Below, one piece after another: positions 35,250 through 45,350 of a DNA stretch of 64,000 nucleotides. The number at the start of each line of letters is the position of its first letter. Positions within the stretch are counted from its first letter, which is position 1. Made by a program: the position numbers and the translations under genes. Source of the stretch: Gardnerella swidsinskii (lineage in GTDB: Bacteria; Actinomycetota; Actinomycetes; Actinomycetales; Bifidobacteriaceae); NCBI RefSeq assembly GCF_003397705.1, contig NZ_QJVB01000004.1, forward strand, positions 85,793 to 149,792, in the 5' to 3' direction. The notes under the pieces were generated by a model that worked only from the letters and a program-made list of their open reading frames with translations, did no database searches and was not told the DNA's origin.

Positions 35250-38200
35250 ATGAAGAGTATTTGGACGATTATGCTAAACGTTCTTGTTCGTATAGGTCAA
35301 TTGACTCAATGCGCAACTCGTGTAGCTAAACGTACGACTCAGAATATGTACCGTGTGGCTAAGAGCGCGGCTGAGCGTTTAGCTAGTCGTGTGTCTAATC
35401 GTTTGGATGATCGTATAGCTAATTGCGTGAATAAACGCTCATCTAAACGCGAGTCTGTTTTTGCATATCGTGCGTTCAGTAGCTCTTTTGCCACTGCTCT
35501 TAAAACTGTTCTTGTTTGTTCTCTTTCGGTAGCAATGTTGCTACCTATTTGCATTACTGCTGAAACCGCAGTTGCTTTGGATAGTGCTAATAATTCCGCA
35601 AATAATTCCACAAAGTCTGATCCAAAGTCTGATTCTAACTCTAATTCTAATAATCCAGACTCTAATCCAGACTTATCTGCATCATCTCAGTCTTCTGCGT
35701 TACAGAGTTTCGACAATTCACAAGGATCTGTAGATTCAGGGAATCTACTCTCTCGATCTTTTAATCCTTCTGCAGGCTCTGGCGCAGGCGTGCCGTTTGC
35801 TTCTCCGTTTGCTTCTCAATTTGATTCTCCATTTGGTTCTCCGTTCGGATCTCAACCAAAGTCACTTTTTGAGCGCGCTGCAGAAGAAGAAAGAGCAAAA
35901 GCGCAAAACCGCGACGCTAAGAATTACTCAGCTCGTGAATCTTACGAAGTGTATCGCCCTGGATGTAACAAGGATTACGCTTTAGGCGCATGCATTACTA
36001 CTGACGGCGATGGTGCTGGTTTGCGCGCTACGAACGGTCACGATTTGGATGTTAATAGCCTTGGATACAACTTGGAATCTAGCGACCAATTTGCTAGTGC
36101 AGCAACGAGACCTCGCGGCCACTACGAAAACGGTTCTGTACCTGAAGATCCTTCTGGCACGGATCATTACGGCGCAACTTACTTCACTCCGTATCCTAAG
36201 GGCACTTTTATTATGGGTCGTTTACGCAACATGGCCTTTAACTATAAGGGTTCCGGCGTCGACAGAATTAACTTGCCTATAGATGACACTGCAGATTTCG
36301 TGTTTGTAAAGCGCACCCCTAAGCTTTCCGGTGGCGGCTTCGTGTGGGATATTATTTTTAACGCTGGCGGACGCACTCAAGGCGCTGGTGCTGCTCTTGA
36401 TTACTTTACGATTCCAAAAGGTCAGATTCTAGACAAGGGTAGCGAAGGCGGAAGGCAGTATATTCAGCGTGTTCTTTACAGTGGCAGGGAAGCTACTGCT
36501 TTGTATAAGAAGAATCAAGGCAATAATAATCCTCCTCGCGAAACCTGCTCATTCTCGTGGGATAATCCTAACGGTTTATGCAGCATTAAAACTGACGGTA
36601 ACGATTTTGATTCTGGAGATGACTTAGTCGCAGCTTGGAATAAGATGCGCGGCACTGACGACAGTAAGAATGGCAATTATTCTAGGATCCTTCCGGATGC
36701 TGTAACAACTGAGGATTTGGGTAGTTCTGACGCTATTGGTTGGTGCCGTGATGGTCAAGGTTTGGACTGCATTAGATCCAGTAGCTATGGTGCTTTGGAT
36801 GAAGGCGATCTTAAAGTTGTTCCTAAAGTTGAAGGAAGCTATAACAGAGGCTATAGTCCTGCTTATGTTGCTCTCGTGCAAAATCTTTATAGATCTATAA
36901 AAGATGACACGCAGCGCGTATTTAGTTTTGTGAACAATATTAAGTCTGGCGAGATTGCTTATACGTATAAGATTCACTTCACTACTACAACTTCTACGAC
37001 TAAAAACAACTCATATTGCTCTTCTAATAACGTGGGTGATGGCACGGGTTGCGAAAACTTTTCATTCTTCTACGCTGCAGGATCTTACTATGGTAAGAGA
37101 CAGAGCAAAGGTTTTTATGGTGCTACTGACCCGTTTGGTGTTACTAAAGCCAGTAAATATTCCATGACTAATTTTGGTCGTGACGCTAACTTCTACATGT
37201 ACACTGTAATGCATCAGCAGTGGTATGGTGCGCCGCGAATTATGGATATTCAGGCTCCTAGATACCACTTCCTTAAGGGTACTGGTTTAGGACCGTATAA
37301 CAGTGACAGTGGTAATTATCTTGAGCACAGGCATATTTCATTCTCTAGTGTGTTGCTTGGAATAGTAAATCAGCCTTTGGGAACTTCATATCTTATGAAC
37401 GAGAACCAAGATATACGCTTATTGCCTGATTATTATTCCCCGAATAACGGCTATGCTCGAGGTAATCAGTGGTTCCGTAATCCTGGTATGAACGACCATA
37501 ATACGAAGGATTCAGAGCCTGGTAGGCATAAGCTTGAGCTTAGATATAACGATAGAACGTATCATATGAGTGAAACTCAGGATTTGTGGTATAGGGTTAT
37601 TACGCAAGCAGACGTGTTTAAGCCTTTGCAAACTGAGGAATATGACGAAAATAACAAGACTCCTAAGTATTATTCTTACGATCAGCCGCTTCCTAATCCT
37701 CTTATTATTGATAATCGTGATAATAATGCTGGGTTTGTGAATTTTGTTGGCAAACGTTCTGATTTGTATAGGCAGGTAATGGCTTTCGATCCTAACTTGT
37801 TCCCGCCTGTTAATAAAGATGAGTATGGTTCAAGGCATAGGTATGGTTCCATAAAGCAGAAGAAGGGCTCTAAGACAAACGATTATCCGCTTGATGCTAA
37901 CTATTTGACTAATAATCCGGATGGAGATTCTAATACTCCGCTTAAGAATCTTGCTGTTTATAAAGCTGAGTGGACGAATAAGTGGGGTGATGAGTCTCGC
38001 TCGAACACTCTTCAGGATGCTGATTTAAGCGTTGCTGCTAAAGTGCCTATTGTTAGCGTTGTAAATCCTTGCGGTCATTCTAAGATTCTTGACGAATACA
38101 AGGATAAAATTAACGGTCAGTCTAGGTCTTCTATTTCATTTAGATCCATAGATAGTGACGATAATTCCGCTGCAAACAACGATCGTGCAGCTATGGGTGA

Positions 38201-41200
38201 GGATCGTGAAGACAGCATGCCTGAATGCTGGCCTAAAGCGCAAAATGCTACTAAGCGTAATGTTTGGTTTGTAAAAGATGCTCCTAAGACGGGCGATGAC
38301 GGTAAGGAGTTGAAGCCTGGAGATCCTGTAAAGAAAGACTTGCAAGACAAAGTCTTGGCTAAAATCAAGCGTATTTACAGAACTTGGATGCGCAACAAGT
38401 ATAGTGCTCAGCTGCAAGATGGCAAGAATCCTAAAGTTTTGCCAAATTACGTGTTTGTAAAGTACGTAAAGATTACGTTCTGGGATAACTCGACTACTGT
38501 TATACCTGTTGTATTCCCGTATGTTGATTACGAGAAGCCAACGTTGGATGTAAAAGTGAGCGTGAATAATGGAAATCCTGTTGATGCTCCAGCTGATGGT
38601 TTGAAGATTCCTGTTAATAGCAAAATTAAGTTCTGGGTTAAAGGTCATGACGATAAGAGGATTTTGCTTGGCGTAAAGCCGCAGGAAGCTACCGACTACT
38701 TTACTAACGATAAAAATAAGAGATTCTTTGATAGTAAAAAAGTTGTTGTGCGCAATGATTTCGATATGATTACCACTCCGCGTGACAAAAAGAATGATTG
38801 CGATACTCGCGGTTGCGGCGATTTTACTACAATAAGCTACGATCAATTCATTCATAAAAATGGTGAATCTGATAGTAAGACGGATCAAGTTGGCTGGGTT
38901 ACTAACAGCAAAAATTCTAAAGATGATGGTTCTCCTACAGTATTAGTGGGCGATCAGAATAGAAATCACGGTGTGCATGATTTGATATTCCATGGTTGGG
39001 ATGCTGCAGGTAATTCCGTAATAAAGAAAATTAAGCTGATTATTGTATCTCCTGGCTATGGTTTGCCAAACGTTTGGTGGGATAAGAAGCCGAATGGACA
39101 TTATGTTGGGCGAGTGAATCCTTGGGATGAAGATAAGCGCGTGCGCTCGATTATGGTTAGGATTTGGGCGCGCGGTAAGGAAAAGCCTAGGAAGGATCAT
39201 AACTACGATAAGCTGTGTCCAAATGATGGCAGTTGCTACGGCATTGTTATTCAGCGAGACGGTAATAAGAAGACTGATCTTTGGCATCAGGTTAATACTT
39301 TTAATCACAATAATGATGCTGCAAGCCCGGATGGGTCTAGAGCTGCTGAGGATAGAGCTGCTTTAGAGGACAGAGATGCAGTTGATGACAAGGCAGCTGA
39401 CGGCAAGTCGGCTGACGGTAAGGCGGCTGACGGTAAGGCGAAAGTTGACAATAAAGCTAAAGCTGATAGCGAAAAAACTGATAATGCCAAACCAAGGGAG
39501 AACTCTACCCAAAATCAGCAGGATGAGCAAGCTAATAAGCCTCAAACTAGCAACAAGCCTGCTTCCTTGAAGATTTCAAAAGCAACCAAGAAGGATACTA
39601 AGAAGAATTCTAAGAATAAGACAGCTAAGAATAGTTCTAAGAAGAATTCTAAAAAGCGCAATGCTCCTGGAAAGCGCAGTAAAGTAAGATTTGCTGTGCT
39701 AAACGAAGGTGATTCTTCTAAGAATGCGAATACTCAGAAATCTGAAGTACAAAAATCTGAAGTAAGTAATGGTAAAAAACAGAGTGATGCTGCTAATACT
39801 GCAGAAAACGGTAGCGCAAGCAAAGATAATAAAGGCAGTAACGATAGCAAGGACTCTAAGAACGTCAAGGATTCTGAAGATGCTAAGTCAGAAGAATCTA
39901 AGGGTCAGGATCGAGATGCTGAAGGAGAAGATCGTTCTGCTAAAAAAACTGCGAAAAGTAACGATGATTGGCGTAAAGAATTTAGTAAGCGCATTCTTAC
40001 AGCAAAGCTTGGAGATCATATCAAGGGTTGCACTGCTAACGGCGGCGATAAATGCGAAATTACTTTTGATCCTGTAACTGGAAATATTACGATTCCGGAA
40101 TACTTTGCAGAAATTGGTTCCAGAATTTACGTAGACACTTACTCTGTGCCGGAAAATAATCCAGATTGGCGTCAAGATAAACTTTGGAAGCTTATGGAGC
40201 CAGGCAATCTTCAGGATTACGAAGAATCTGACCCGCTTCCGCTCGATATTGCGTGGCCAAACGGCTTAGTGCAAGTGAACCCGTTTGAGCTTAATAATAA
40301 CGAAATCGTGGCAATGCTTTCTTGGATGAGACACGATAAGCGTAACGAGCGAATTTTCGGTTACCGCAAGGAAGAAATTGGCGTTAAAGGGCAAAAGAAG
40401 TACGATACTTACGACCAGTACGACAGTGGCTTTAAGCCGAAAACTACTCAAGCAAAGTATGCTTATGGTGACGATAAGCCTCAATATTCATGCGAGTCGA
40501 AGACGGATCAGCAGTGGAAGCTGTGCTTAGATGGCGTTACTGGTATTGGCAAGCTAGATGAGAAACATAAACTTAACGAAATGCTGTACGCTATAAAGAC
40601 TCTTTCTTTCCAAAAGTTGGAAGCTGATGACGAGACTACGCTTAACCCGATTGAGCATAAGGTGACGCGCTTCGTTGATATGCGCAAGGACTATACGTGG
40701 GGATTAGTAGACAACAACAAGAAAAGTGTTGACGGGCGAAACGATCCTGGATTTGACGGGCTGCAAAACGGCTTGCATGGAAATCAGAAGTTTGGCACGC
40801 AATACTTTGTGTACAAGTGGAACATAAACTCATACCGTAAGGGCGGCAATGGTAAGGCGTTAAACCTTCAGGATGTGCTAAAGCTTGTAAAAGGTACGCC
40901 GAACATAAATACGCAAGAGGAAAGTAAGCCGCAGCCTTCGCTAACTCCTATGAGTGCGGCGGATAATAAGCAATTTGACGCATGGAATGGTTCGTACCCT
41001 ATGGCTGTTGCTGGTGGATTAGGTTACGCTGTGCGTGACAATACATGCGCTGCGTCTATTGCTGCTCATAACGGTGTTGCGCAAGAAGGTAAGTGTCAGT
41101 GGCGAAATAAGCTTAATTTAGTGAAGTACACGCCTAAAGAATTTATTATGGATTCTTCTTCATTCTCTTACAATGCTTCTGTAAATATGAAAAACGGAAG

Positions 41201-44200
41201 TGAAGTACATATTACAGATAAGCTTATTGAAAATAAGGGTAGTCAGCATGCTGGCGAAGATAAGTATGTTAGTGAATATGCTATTCACAAGGACTTCCTT
41301 ATGCCTGGCGGTGAAGATCTGAACGGTCAAGCAGACGGCGAAAATATTGGCGACATTATAACTAAGAATATTGATGTTGACACTATGAACGACTATGACG
41401 CGTACGGTGAAGGTACTTCGAAGCCTGAGGGATACGCAAATAACAGGCCATTCATGCATGCGCAACTTTATGTGAATAATGGTCAGGTTACGAACGATCT
41501 TCTGCTTCGTGAGCCTAGTAAGACGCCAGATAACACAACGAACGTGATAAACGTGTGGTTTATGCCGGTTGATAATGAGAAGCCGACGATTAGTGCGAAG
41601 AGTTATCAGGAGTGGGACGGTAAGCCATGGGATATTCACGGAAAATGCATGATTAACGGCGATGTGAATAACTGCAATACAGTTGATGATGATGTTATTA
41701 CTCTTGATAAGAAAATTTATGCAGGTAATAAAGCTTGGTATGAGGCTGATAATGCAACGATTAATTTACCTGCAGCACTAAAACTAGACGATGATTTCAA
41801 TGCTTACGAATCTGGCAAATGCACAAGAGAGTGGAAACATGGCGGTATATTTAATAAGCAATACGTCACTTTGTGCCCGAATAGTATAAACAGTAAAGTG
41901 CTGGTTAATAATCTGAATGTGTATATTCAAGCGAATAATATTCAGGATTCTAGTGGTAAAACTTCTAGTCCGATGGTGAAGTTTGTTAGTAACGGCGTTA
42001 CAAATAAACATTTGCTTAGAAGGTTTGTTGAAAAATACAGAAGCACAGATTTAGAAAATCCAAGTGTAAATAAGCAAACTGTATTTACAATGTATGCTGA
42101 AACTACGGATAGTGCTGGAAAGCAAAGTGCAAAAACTGTTGTTGGATGCTTTAAGGCTACGTGGACAGACATGGTGAAACCATCTGTTGTTGCGTACGAT
42201 GGTAAAAGCAATGAATTTGCAAAGTATGATGACTGGCTCAGCAAAGATGGTTCTTCACAAAACCGCGATTATAAAGTTGTCGTTAAATCAGGCTATGGAG
42301 CTAAAAGAATGGTAGTTTACTATCACCCTGCTTCAGAGCTTGAGAAACCTGTTACTAGTAATGGTCTTTTTGGCTCTGCTGCAAACTCAAATGAGACTAA
42401 CTTGGAAACCAGCATTGGTAAAACAATTTCCGTATGCTGGAATGGATCGTGGAGTGTATGCGCTGGTACTTTCAAGCCGAATGAAGTAACGCTTAATCAC
42501 GATAATGATGGTAATGCTGTTATAACATTCCCTAGTGGTTTCTTAGCTCCAGGAAGCGTGGTTCGAGCACGCAGTCGTCTTGAAGTTGGTCCATGGACGT
42601 ATATGCCTGGTGTTAGAAGCCCTGAAGATCTTTCCGATGATTCGCTTAATAGAGACGGAAATAAGACTGCAAGAAGCGGTGGAAGTAATCGAAGCGGCGG
42701 AAATAGCAGAAACAGCGGAAATACGCGTGCTGCAAAAGGTCGCACTGCAAAAGGTAAAAACTCTTACAAAGACGACGCTAGTTCAGAAGATACTCTTGAC
42801 GTGCTGCCAATGGCTTACGCAAAAGAAAAGCCTAGCGAAGTATGCCGTCCGGATTACTGGAGCGCAGACAACTGGTCTGGTTTGAAGAAGCCGTCCGACT
42901 GTGTGTACTTCGGTGTTACTATGAAGCGTCAAATAGTGCAAATACACCCAATGCTGCTAAGCGGTCACGAGGAGCGCGCAATACGAATGGATTTGCACAG
43001 TGAAAACAACTTTGCGGGCGAACCAAAGAAGGGAATTTGGCTTCAAAACGATAGCGAAATCGTTACGAATGAGGATCCAAGGCTTGAGCCTGGTAAAACT
43101 ATGGTGACTTTTAGGAAGTATGACTATAGTGCTATGGACGATGAGCATAAGCCTTTGAATCCGCCTACCTATAGTGGCCGCCAAGTAGGGAATATACAAG
43201 ACGTAGCTGTTATGACTCGAGGCTGGAGAAGTCGCGTGCTTGTGCCAAATCCGCGAGAAAATAAGATTACGCGATTTGTGCGATTGCGCGCGCCTGAAAA
43301 CGTAGATAGTGAGCATGGTGGCGATAGTAAGGGTGCTGCAGACTACTTAGCTGATGCGCCTACCAGCTTCGAAGAAACTAAAGATAATAGTAAGGCTCTG
43401 CGCGTAGCTGGGCGTTCGTATGATCCAGGATTCGTTCTTTCGAAAGATAAGAAGTCTCTTCTGTATCTGTATAATGCTTCAACTAAGCGCAACTTTACGC
43501 TTAATGATTTGCAATATGCGTTGAAGCTTAAGCGTAACAGTACTTTGCACCCAGCAAACGAGTGTGGAAACTATGTTGATGGAAGTCAATGGGCGTTTGC
43601 TGATTGTCAGCCATCCTTGCTGCCAGAAGTAAGAGGTAGCGATAAGGTTGATGGTGAGAAAGGTCGAAACGGCTTCAGCTTTGATTGGAATACGCACTTC
43701 TATACGTATAATCCGTCTGAAGACCATAGGTCTGGTGCTGCTTCTGCTGCTAACGGCGCTGATAACGACAATGGTGGTACTACTGAAGAAACTTGGTATG
43801 TAAACGTCATAGATATGATTTCAAAGGGTGGTACCGGCGGTGGATATTCTATTCCTAATAGCTCTGGCGTAACGTCTGAAAGTAGTAATACTGGTCTTTC
43901 GCTTACCGACTTCGCTAATATTGGCGCATGGGGTAGGTCTGGCAGTATTGGATCTGACTTAATTGGTCATAAGGTTCTTAAGAATCCAGATAATGGTTTG
44001 TCGGTTATTATGACATATGGCGATAGCTGGGTTGGAGATACTCATAAAACGCGAGGCAAAGAAGGCGGCTGGAATAACGATGCCAACTACGAATTCGTAA
44101 TGCCTGTGTACCTGGTGCCTGTTGATAACGTTAAGCCAACTTTTGCTGCAACTGCAGGATCGCTTCTCAGTGGTCACGCGGATGCTAATAATCCTTACGT

Positions 44201-44864
44201 TGTAACGATGGAGGAGAAGGACTACGCTAAGCTCACGGTTAAGGGTAATCCTGTAGAATACAAGGACGGAAAAGTTTCGAAGTCTCAAAGCAAGGAGAGT
44301 GGAAAGACTCTGTTTGCGGATGTCCACGACGATTACGACAGTTTCGGTGATCTCAGCAACTTTAGCCTGGTTGCATGCAAAGTCAAGAAGGCTGGCGGCG
44401 CAACTGATTTTGACAGCTGTAAGTCAATAATGGGCAAAGATGGCTCCGTGGATACTGCGGCGTTCAAGAAGTTAAAGACTGACGGTGACGGAGTTGAGTA
44501 CGCTTTGTACGGACGTGCAAAAGATAAGTCCAGCAATGAAAGCGACGGCTTTGGTGATAACGGTAACAGAGGCCACTTAGTCGGATACTTCAGCTTTGGT
44601 TACTTGGTTCGTCCGGTTGCTCTGCCTCACAGCGGCGGTCAAGCTGCAATATGGTTCAGCTTCATATTTGGCGTGCTGTTGGCGTTGTTCTTGGCATCCG
44701 GCGCGTTCGGTAGGCGCGGATGGCTTGGGTCGGTTCTTAGTGGTCACGGATTCGGCGCACTCACTGACAGCAAGCATTGCGACGCTTCTGCAGAAGTGCT
44801 TCGAAGCGGCAAGCCGTTCTTCAAACTCAAGTCAAAGTTCAAGTTCAAGTGGCTTCGACGCTGA
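35250..44864 (+). CDS. Giant (3204-residue) surface adhesin-like protein of the pilus locus
   Basis: ATG 35250 has AGGTGG five bases upstream; GTG 35241 is in frame. After a long basic head comes a signal-type hydrophobic segment (TVLVCSLSVAMLLPICITA), then a Ser/Asn/Asp linker and about 2900 residues of secreted sequence. Paired Cys residues recur along its length (for example CNKDYALGAC, CSFSWDNPNGLC, CDTRGC). Beta-type modules contain PVDN(E/V)KPT. A Lys/Ser-rich low-complexity stretch lies near residues 1370-1570. The C-terminus has LPHSG (about 3125), a membrane segment and a long basic tail. It is probably a tip or wall adhesin displayed with the pilus; the binding target is unknown. 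Confidence 0.85.
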   Translation: MKSIWTIMLNVLVRIGQLTQCATRVAKRTTQNMYRVAKSAAERLASRVSNRLDDRIANCVNKRSSKRESVFAYRAFSSSFATALKTVLVCSLSVAMLLPICITAETAVALDSANNSANNSTKSDPKSDSNSNSNNPDSNPDLSASSQSSALQSFDNSQGSVDSGNLLSRSFNPSAGSGAGVPFASPFASQFDSPFGSPFGSQPKSLFERAAEEERAKAQNRDAKNYSARESYEVYRPGCNKDYALGACITTDGDGAGLRATNGHDLDVNSLGYNLESSDQFASAATRPRGHYENGSVPEDPSGTDHYGATYFTPYPKGTFIMGRLRNMAFNYKGSGVDRINLPIDDTADFVFVKRTPKLSGGGFVWDIIFNAGGRTQGAGAALDYFTIPKGQILDKGSEGGRQYIQRVLYSGREATALYKKNQGNNNPPRETCSFSWDNPNGLCSIKTDGNDFDSGDDLVAAWNKMRGTDDSKNGNYSRILPDAVTTEDLGSSDAIGWCRDGQGLDCIRSSSYGALDEGDLKVVPKVEGSYNRGYSPAYVALVQNLYRSIKDDTQRVFSFVNNIKSGEIAYTYKIHFTTTTSTTKNNSYCSSNNVGDGTGCENFSFFYAAGSYYGKRQSKGFYGATDPFGVTKASKYSMTNFGRDANFYMYTVMHQQWYGAPRIMDIQAPRYHFLKGTGLGPYNSDSGNYLEHRHISFSSVLLGIVNQPLGTSYLMNENQDIRLLPDYYSPNNGYARGNQWFRNPGMNDHNTKDSEPGRHKLELRYNDRTYHMSETQDLWYRVITQADVFKPLQTEEYDENNKTPKYYSYDQPLPNPLIIDNRDNNAGFVNFVGKRSDLYRQVMAFDPNLFPPVNKDEYGSRHRYGSIKQKKGSKTNDYPLDANYLTNNPDGDSNTPLKNLAVYKAEWTNKWGDESRSNTLQDADLSVAAKVPIVSVVNPCGHSKILDEYKDKINGQSRSSISFRSIDSDDNSAANNDRAAMGEDREDSMPECWPKAQNATKRNVWFVKDAPKTGDDGKELKPGDPVKKDLQDKVLAKIKRIYRTWMRNKYSAQLQDGKNPKVLPNYVFVKYVKITFWDNSTTVIPVVFPYVDYEKPTLDVKVSVNNGNPVDAPADGLKIPVNSKIKFWVKGHDDKRILLGVKPQEATDYFTNDKNKRFFDSKKVVVRNDFDMITTPRDKKNDCDTRGCGDFTTISYDQFIHKNGESDSKTDQVGWVTNSKNSKDDGSPTVLVGDQNRNHGVHDLIFHGWDAAGNSVIKKIKLIIVSPGYGLPNVWWDKKPNGHYVGRVNPWDEDKRVRSIMVRIWARGKEKPRKDHNYDKLCPNDGSCYGIVIQRDGNKKTDLWHQVNTFNHNNDAASPDGSRAAEDRAALEDRDAVDDKAADGKSADGKAADGKAKVDNKAKADSEKTDNAKPRENSTQNQQDEQANKPQTSNKPASLKISKATKKDTKKNSKNKTAKNSSKKNSKKRNAPGKRSKVRFAVLNEGDSSKNANTQKSEVQKSEVSNGKKQSDAANTAENGSASKDNKGSNDSKDSKNVKDSEDAKSEESKGQDRDAEGEDRSAKKTAKSNDDWRKEFSKRILTAKLGDHIKGCTANGGDKCEITFDPVTGNITIPEYFAEIGSRIYVDTYSVPENNPDWRQDKLWKLMEPGNLQDYEESDPLPLDIAWPNGLVQVNPFELNNNEIVAMLSWMRHDKRNERIFGYRKEEIGVKGQKKYDTYDQYDSGFKPKTTQAKYAYGDDKPQYSCESKTDQQWKLCLDGVTGIGKLDEKHKLNEMLYAIKTLSFQKLEADDETTLNPIEHKVTRFVDMRKDYTWGLVDNNKKSVDGRNDPGFDGLQNGLHGNQKFGTQYFVYKWNINSYRKGGNGKALNLQDVLKLVKGTPNINTQEESKPQPSLTPMSAADNKQFDAWNGSYPMAVAGGLGYAVRDNTCAASIAAHNGVAQEGKCQWRNKLNLVKYTPKEFIMDSSSFSYNASVNMKNGSEVHITDKLIENKGSQHAGEDKYVSEYAIHKDFLMPGGEDLNGQADGENIGDIITKNIDVDTMNDYDAYGEGTSKPEGYANNRPFMHAQLYVNNGQVTNDLLLREPSKTPDNTTNVINVWFMPVDNEKPTISAKSYQEWDGKPWDIHGKCMINGDVNNCNTVDDDVITLDKKIYAGNKAWYEADNATINLPAALKLDDDFNAYESGKCTREWKHGGIFNKQYVTLCPNSINSKVLVNNLNVYIQANNIQDSSGKTSSPMVKFVSNGVTNKHLLRRFVEKYRSTDLENPSVNKQTVFTMYAETTDSAGKQSAKTVVGCFKATWTDMVKPSVVAYDGKSNEFAKYDDWLSKDGSSQNRDYKVVVKSGYGAKRMVVYYHPASELEKPVTSNGLFGSAANSNETNLETSIGKTISVCWNGSWSVCAGTFKPNEVTLNHDNDGNAVITFPSGFLAPGSVVRARSRLEVGPWTYMPGVRSPEDLSDDSLNRDGNKTARSGGSNRSGGNSRNSGNTRAAKGRTAKGKNSYKDDASSEDTLDVLPMAYAKEKPSEVCRPDYWSADNWSGLKKPSDCVYFGVTMKRQIVQIHPMLLSGHEERAIRMDLHSENNFAGEPKKGIWLQNDSEIVTNEDPRLEPGKTMVTFRKYDYSAMDDEHKPLNPPTYSGRQVGNIQDVAVMTRGWRSRVLVPNPRENKITRFVRLRAPENVDSEHGGDSKGAADYLADAPTSFEETKDNSKALRVAGRSYDPGFVLSKDKKSLLYLYNASTKRNFTLNDLQYALKLKRNSTLHPANECGNYVDGSQWAFADCQPSLLPEVRGSDKVDGEKGRNGFSFDWNTHFYTYNPSEDHRSGAASAANGADNDNGGTTEETWYVNVIDMISKGGTGGGYSIPNSSGVTSESSNTGLSLTDFANIGAWGRSGSIGSDLIGHKVLKNPDNGLSVIMTYGDSWVGDTHKTRGKEGGWNNDANYEFVMPVYLVPVDNVKPTFAATAGSLLSGHADANNPYVVTMEEKDYAKLTVKGNPVEYKDGKVSKSQSKESGKTLFADVHDDYDSFGDLSNFSLVACKVKKAGGATDFDSCKSIMGKDGSVDTAAFKKLKTDGDGVEYALYGRAKDKSSNESDGFGDNGNRGHLVGYFSFGYLVRPVALPHSGGQAAIWFSFIFGVLLALFLASGAFGRRGWLGSVLSGHGFGALTDSKHCDASAEVLRSGKPFFKLKSKFKFKWLRR

Positions 44865-44880
44865 CGCGTAAAATGCGTAT

Positions 44881-44917
44881 GAGTTTGGACTTATAGCGTT
44901 TGCGTAAGTCCAAACTC
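44881..44917. terminator. Stem-loop after the giant adhesin gene
   Basis: GAGTTTGGACTTA (44881-44893) pairs with TAAGTCCAAACTC (44905-44917), a perfect 13-bp stem with an 11-base loop, 17 bases after the stop. No T run follows, so termination may be weak or Rho-assisted. Confidence 0.65.
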
Positions 44918-44974
44918 ACCCGCGAAACATATTTGCCTGCGACGCAATAGGTTATATACATCTTAATTGCGCGT

Positions 44975-45290
44975 TATTCAGTCGCGTGGATATTAGTGTG
45001 GTAGAGATTTGAGATTTTTCGCACTGAACGAGGTGAACGTCAGAGCCGCAGGCTGCTGATTCACCGAGTGAAGAAGAAAAATCGAAAAATCTCTGCGATA
45101 AGGCACGGTTATTAAACATTAAGCACGCAGAGTTTGGGGGATTTCTCTACGAGCACTAAAAGAGGACTGAGAAGCTACATTCTTTAAAGATAGGCGAACA
45201 CACTAAACTCTTTTAGCAGCCAGAGCGCACGAAGGACGGGACGTGCGAGGAGAGAGATCCCCCGAAACTCGCGCCACGTTAAACAAAATG
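44975..45290 (+). repeat. Long dispersed repeat, copy 2
   Basis: 44975-45175 matches the reverse complement of 19710-19905. The end near 45240-45290 (GATCCCCCGAAACTCGCGCC) matches the reverse complement of 19376-19411. Between them, 45130-45148 and 45251-45270 form the same GAGTTTGGGGGATTTCTCT inverted ends as the 19.4 kb copy. The middle differs between the two copies. No gene lies here. Confidence 0.8.
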
Positions 45291-45350
45291 TAATATAAAC
45301 TATACTTTCTCATGAAACTATATTCGCCTGCGACGCAATATAATAAAAGT

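Noticed and set aside
44881..45342. Prophage or integrated-element attachment site
   Set aside because: No integrase or tRNA is nearby, and the bracketed segment is under 400 bp.
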